Shown here piece by piece: positions 58,829 through 64,000 of a stretch of DNA of 64,000 nucleotides. This DNA comes from Paramecium tetraurelia (Eukaryota > Ciliophora > Oligohymenophorea > Peniculida > Parameciidae), in NCBI RefSeq assembly GCF_000165425.1, contig NW_001799067.1, positions 254,867 through 318,866 on the forward strand, in the 5' to 3' direction. Made by a program: the position numbers and the translations under genes. The notes beneath the pieces were generated by a model. The model had not been told where the DNA came from and did not search any database. It was given only the letters and a program-made list of their open reading frames with translations. Numbering within the stretch: the first letter of the stretch is position 1; each line of letters begins with the position of its first letter.

Positions 58829-61800
58829 ATGTCACAACCTAGTATGTCGTTCTTTCAAACTCGTTAACGGGCTATTTACTCAGAAGTGATTAACCCTGAA
58901 AACTCAGTGTTGTACTAAGTAAATTTGAATTGTTATATATCAGGACTTGTCATATTTGCCAGATATAACTTTGAATACGACTATGAAATAAAGAGTGCCC
59001 AAGGCCTATTCATTAAAGAAAACTACGAATACGTCTAGATTATCTGGGGCACATTCAATTTAGAAGAGTAACGGAATCAATAATTAATTAAGTCTCTGAG
59101 GAATTGGTGGTGGAGCCTAAAGTGCTTGAACCATATGAGCCGATTGGAGATAACATTCCAAGAAAAGTAGCAATCAACAGAAAACAGAAGCTTTATGCAT
59201 CATTCAATATACTGCAGTTATTAGATTAAGAAGTATGGACATCAATTTGAAATTTGTTAGGGTATCGATTTAAATATGACGAACCCGTAAGTCTAATGGC
59301 TATCACTTGAATTATTTGACGATAATTCTAATGATGATTATCCAAATGAGGATTGGATTAAACGAAGAGTGGATGAGGAAGGCAGAAACAGAAAACTATA
59401 TGCAATTTGTTTGTTGAAAGAGGATGGTATTTACGAAGCAAGAAGATGTGAAATAATGGAATACAGAGATGGATTATTTTATGGGAAATTGAAAGAGAAG
59501 GATGGAAGGGATATCAAGGCCCATAGATTGTACATTTGTTTTGATGCTGAAGATCCTCGCAAATTTGTTAAAAGATTGGGAACAGCATTGAAAAATAGAG
59601 AACTTGCTGATAGCAGAGTTAGATATAATTATTTTATTGATGGAATGCCTATCCAAGATTTAAGTGAATTAGATACAGAATAAAAAAGAAGATTGGAATA
59701 ATTGGCAAAGACAAAGAAATTAGAAAATTTAGATACCACAGCTTTGATTGCAGAAGTCAATTATGATTATATGAGGACAATGAATAAAATCATTTTTGAT
59801 AGATATTTAGAGTATGAAGATGAAGAATTAAATTTATAAATAGATGAAGATATATCTAAATAAGTACCTTATTATGGGATGTTCCCAGTGAGTAAGGAGA
59901 AATAATTGGAGATGTATAATCCAAGGGAAATCACTTAAATAGATCCTAAGAATTTCAGAGAAACTTTCAAAGACTTTTGTTTCAGCACTCTCTTTATTAA
60001 AACTGAAGTGATTAGAGCATTATAAGAAATCAGATATGAGTGCAATAAGATGGAAGAATTTGAGATTTTCAATTTCCAAATTGACAAAGTGATGGTTTTG
60101 GAAGAATTTAAACATGTGCAAGAGAGTTCAATCTCATAAATGCTTTATTCTTTAAGAGGATCTTGGATTTAGGATTTATTAAAAATCATGAAGACTTACT
60201 TTTCAGGAGTTGGCAAAGGATGGTTTAACATGAAGGAATCAAATAAGATCACTTATGATTTTGGTAAATTGAAAAGATTCTTAACTGTTGTAAGATTGAT
60301 GATGTAGGACACCGTATAGAGTTTAGTAGAAAACAATTATAATAGATTTGTTAATTATTTGAAATCATTCATTCCTGATGAGGTCAATGTAGATGATCCA
60401 TCCAACATCATCAATAAATATAAATTAGTTGGAGTGAAACCAATATTTACCATTGACATGATTAAAACTAACGATGATAAAGAATTTCTTTATTCAACCT
60501 CTCCCATGAATTTCGTTAATATGATCATCCAATTATTTGACAAGACTCTTGATGAAATTACAAAAGTACCTGATTTGGAACCTAAATTACTTACTGATCT
60601 TTATAAATAGAAAACAGATTCTTTCATTAAAACTCCAGTGAAACCAAAAGAAAGACCCTAGACTCCAAATCCAAATGAAAGACCAAAGAAGTATCCAGAT
60701 GAAAATAAGTGGATCTGGTTGTTGGTTGAACACATCAGAGATGAATTGATTAGAGGAATTAAACCCTTGGAAGATTATCTAAAAATATTTGAGAAATTCA
60801 AACCCATTTTGTAGATGAATCCTGATGATGAGATTAGAAGAATTGAAATGGATGATAATCCTTGGGAAATAGATTAACTTAAAGAAGAAATATTCAAATA
60901 CAATAAAATGGAAGAAGAACTCAAAACTTAAATTCCTGATATTGTAGAGGTTTCAATATTTTAAGTTTAATGTAGAGAAATTAAAATGTATCTATGTGAA
61001 AAGTACTCCATGATTAGCAAATTATTGGTTGATATGATAGCAAGGAGAGCAAGAAAGAAGACAATGGAGATCTTTTAAGAATATTAGAGAATATAGAACA
61101 AAATTAAAGAGAACCCTAATAACATTGAAAAATTGACAGATATCAAAGAGTTTATGTAAAATTTACCCAATGAAGTTGACAAATTGAAAATAGAAACTTA
61201 GAAGTGTTTTGATATCTATAAAATATTAGATGAATTTAGTTATAGAGGATTTTAGAAAGAAGATTTGGATAGAAAATGGTATGTATTTGGATGTCCCAAA
61301 GATACTTTTGACTTGGTTGCTAAAAGACAAAAGGATATGGAAAAGGAGAAAGTTAAATTTTAAGATGAAATGAAAGTTTAATAAGAGGAATTTAAAGAGA
61401 GCATTGATAATTTGGAAAGAACCATCCAAAATTTCAGTCAACATTAGGCCTTAAAAAGTCATGCTGAAATTGCATAAACTGCATAAGATGTTAATAAATA
61501 CCTAGCAGATTTCCAAGATTAAGCACGTAAGTTTAATTCTCGAGAAGCCTTATTTGATTAAGAATAAACTGATTACAATAAAATAACCCTACTTCAAAGA
61601 GAATTTCTACCCTACAGCAATCTTTGGATAACTACAAATTAATGGTTTACTAATTCTGAATCTTGGATGAAAGACGAATTACCAACAATAGATGCTGTTT
61701 CAGCTGAAAAATGGGTGGAAGAAGCCATCAGAATTTTAACAGGAGTTTGCAGGTTCTTTAAGGAAAAAGATCTCTAAGGTGTATTAAGAATTGCTACTTC

Positions 61801-64000
61801 AATTAAGTAACAAATTGAAGAGTTTAAACCAAAGGTTCCATTATTGGTTGCACTTCGTAAACAAGGAATGAAGGAGAGACATTGGTTAGAATTGAAAAAT
61901 AGAATTGGATTTGTTAAACCTTAACCAGAAAGTGAGTTCACATTTACAAAGGTATTAGAAATGGGGTTAATGTAAAATGTTGAAGTGTGTGTTGAAGTAG
62001 GAGAAAAGGCCCAAAAGGAATACATGATTGAAACAATGTTAGATCAAATGGAAACAATGTGGGAAGGAATTAACTTCTAGTTGTTGCCTTACAAAGCAAT
62101 CACATTTATCATTAGAGGTTATGATGAAATTCAATAAGTACTCGATGAACATATTGTAAATACCTAAGCTATGTCTTTCTCGCCTTTCAAAGGTCCATTT
62201 GAAGACAGAATCAATAATTGGAATACAACTCTCAAAATGACCTCTGACGTATTAGAAGAATGGTGCAAATGTTAAGCTTAGTGGATGTATCTCTAACCTA
62301 TTTTTGATTCTCCAGATATTGCAAAATAATTACCTGCTGAAACTAAGAAATTTAAAACAGTTGATTAAACTTGGAAGCATACAATGACATAAGCTAAGAC
62401 ATACGCTCAAGTCTTACGAGTTTGTACTTAGGAAGGTTTATTGGAAAGATTGTAGGAAGCAAATAAAAATTTAGAAATCATTTAAAAGGAACTTAACAAT
62501 TATTTGGAAAAGAAAAGAGAAAAATTTGCAAGATTCTATTTCCTGTCTAATGATGATTTACTTGAAATCTTATCACAAACTAAAGAACCAACAGCAGTCT
62601 AGCCACATTTAAGAAAGGTGTTTGAAAATATCAATTCAATAGAATTTGATGATGCAAAGAAGATTCATGCTATGTATTCAGCTGAAGGTGAAAAAGTAGG
62701 GTTCGTTAAAGTTTTAGATCCAAATAAAAAAAATGTTGAAGATTGGATGGGAGAAGTTGAGGATATGATGAAATTGAGTGTGAGATAGGCATTAATAAAT
62801 AGTGTTTCTGATTATCAAGTGAAACTAAGACATGAGTGGGTGTAATTACATCCTGGATAGTGTGTTTTAAATGGGTCTCAGATTCTTTGGACAAAAGAAG
62901 TGGAACAAGCTATAAAAAGCAATAATGTTATGGAATATTGGGAGAAAACATTGAAAGCTTAAATCAATAAACTGGTTGAATTAGTAAGGACCAAATTAAC
63001 TAAGTAATAACAAACTACTATAAATGCATTAATTGTTATTGATGTTCATGCAAAGGATGTTGTGGAGAAATTATTTAAAGAGAATGTTACTGATGTCAGT
63101 GCTTTTGAATGGATTAGTTAATTGAGATATTACTGGGAAAATGAGGATTGTTTTGTTAAATGTGTTTAAACAAATTTCCCGTATGGTTATGAGTATTTAG
63201 GAAACACTCTACGATTAGTGATCACCCCTTTAACAGATAAATGTTATATGACTTTGATGGGTGCCTTAAAATTAAATTTGGGAGGTGCTCCTGCAGGACC
63301 AGCAGGTACTGGAAAAACAGAGTCAACTAAAGATTTAGCAAAAGCATTAGCTAAATAATGTGTAGTGTTCAATTGTTCTGATTCTATGGATTATTTAATG
63401 GTTGGTAAGTTCTTTAAAGGATTAGCAAGTGCAGGTGCATGGTGTTGTTTTGATGAGTTTAATAGAATTAATATTGAAGTGCTATCTGTGATTGCATAAT
63501 AATTATTGGTATTATTTGGAGAGAAAGCAAAAGGAACTCCACAAATAGAATTCGAAGGATCAATTATTAAAATCTAAGCCACCTTTTCAGTTTTTATTAC
63601 TATGAATCCTGGTTATGCTGGAAGAACTGAATTGCCTGATAATTTGAAAGCTTTGTTTAGAGGTGTAGCTATGATGGTTCCAGATTATGCTTTGATTGGA
63701 GAAATTATGTTTTACTCATTTGGATTTGAATTGGGAAGAGAATTAGCAAAAAAGATGGTTGCAACATTTAAATTGAGTTCAGAATAATTGAGTTCTTAAG
63801 ATCATTACGATTATGGAATGAGAGCTGTTAGATCAGTTATTAATGCTGCTGGTATTTTGAAATAATAAAATCCAACTATGGATGAAGAGTAACTGCTATT
63901 AAGAGCATTGAGAGATGTTAATGTTCCTAAATTCTTAAAGGATGATCTTCCTTTGTTTGAGAATATTATTAATGACTTATTCCCTGGAGTTGAAAAGCCA
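58829..64000 (+). CDS. Axonemal dynein heavy chain, inner-arm type, 5' part
   Basis: Start [20 protein letters not shown]; introns 58919-58943, 59068-59092 and 59233-59260; then open to the window edge (1,698 codons). The tail begins [20 protein letters not shown], with [20 protein letters not shown] then LELFDD after the third splice. The linker region includes [19 protein letters not shown] and a [17 protein letters not shown] block. AAA1 follows: [10 protein letters not shown] (Walker A, ~63297), CCFDEFNRI (Walker B, ~63447), [20 protein letters not shown]. These are diagnostic of axonemal dynein heavy chains. The N-terminal part resembles the single-headed DNAH1 group; that assignment is tentative. 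The remaining AAA modules, stalk and stop are outside the window. Confidence 0.95.

Overview
The window is a eukaryotic, ciliate-type nuclear segment, and everything visible fits the Paramecium macronuclear genome. In every convincing gene TAA and TAG lie inside conserved domains where glutamine fits, and TGA is the only terminator. Reading frames are restored by removing very small introns of about 18-35 nt, nearly all GTA...TAG. The DNA is strongly AT-rich and genes are packed with spacers from 3 to a few hundred bases. A bacterial or standard-code reading breaks nearly all of these genes into fragments.

Layout. 1-5.5 kb: 5' part of a tubulin tyrosine ligase-like gene, an Aha1-N co-chaperone, a pseudokinase-like gene, a decayed MORN gene and a CRAL-TRIO/Sec14 protein. 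5.5-10.8 kb: a secreted H-type lectin with a long Gln-rich tail, flanked by poorly coding DNA and a remnant of a discoidin-like gene. 10.8-23.4 kb: a Gln/Pro-repeat protein, a RING protein with a C-terminal membrane anchor, a coiled-coil protein with a RING-like tail, a SAM-FHA-FHA protein and several unrecognised genes. 23.5-32 kb: an OSCA/TMEM63-type channel, an acylated-looking IQ-MORN protein and two tandem CNG/EAG-type potassium channels only 3 nt apart. 32-40.6 kb: small coiled-coil and unknown genes, a tesmin/TSO1 CXC protein, an alveolin-like protein, a double-FHA protein and a small secreted protein. 40.6-50 kb: a MORN-like protein, dynein light chain LC8, a Rei1/ZNF622-like 60S factor, DRC1, and a MORN-SAM-kinase fusion. 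50-64 kb: unrecognised genes, a peroxisomal acyl-CoA oxidase with a PTS1-like end, a membrane-anchored otubain-like protease, and the first ~1,700 codons of an axonemal dynein heavy chain.

Several genes point to cilia and cortex: TTLL, LC8, DRC1, dynein heavy chain, alveolin-like and MORN proteins. Others concern membrane excitability (two K+ channels, OSCA/TMEM63), lipid handling (CRAL-TRIO, acyl-CoA oxidase) and signalling (kinase, FHA and SAM proteins). There is no sign of operons. Gene order looks like ordinary dense ciliate packing with local tandem duplication and paralogue decay. Gene models were spliced by eye: intron positions are given per gene and are firmest where a conserved domain fixes the frame.
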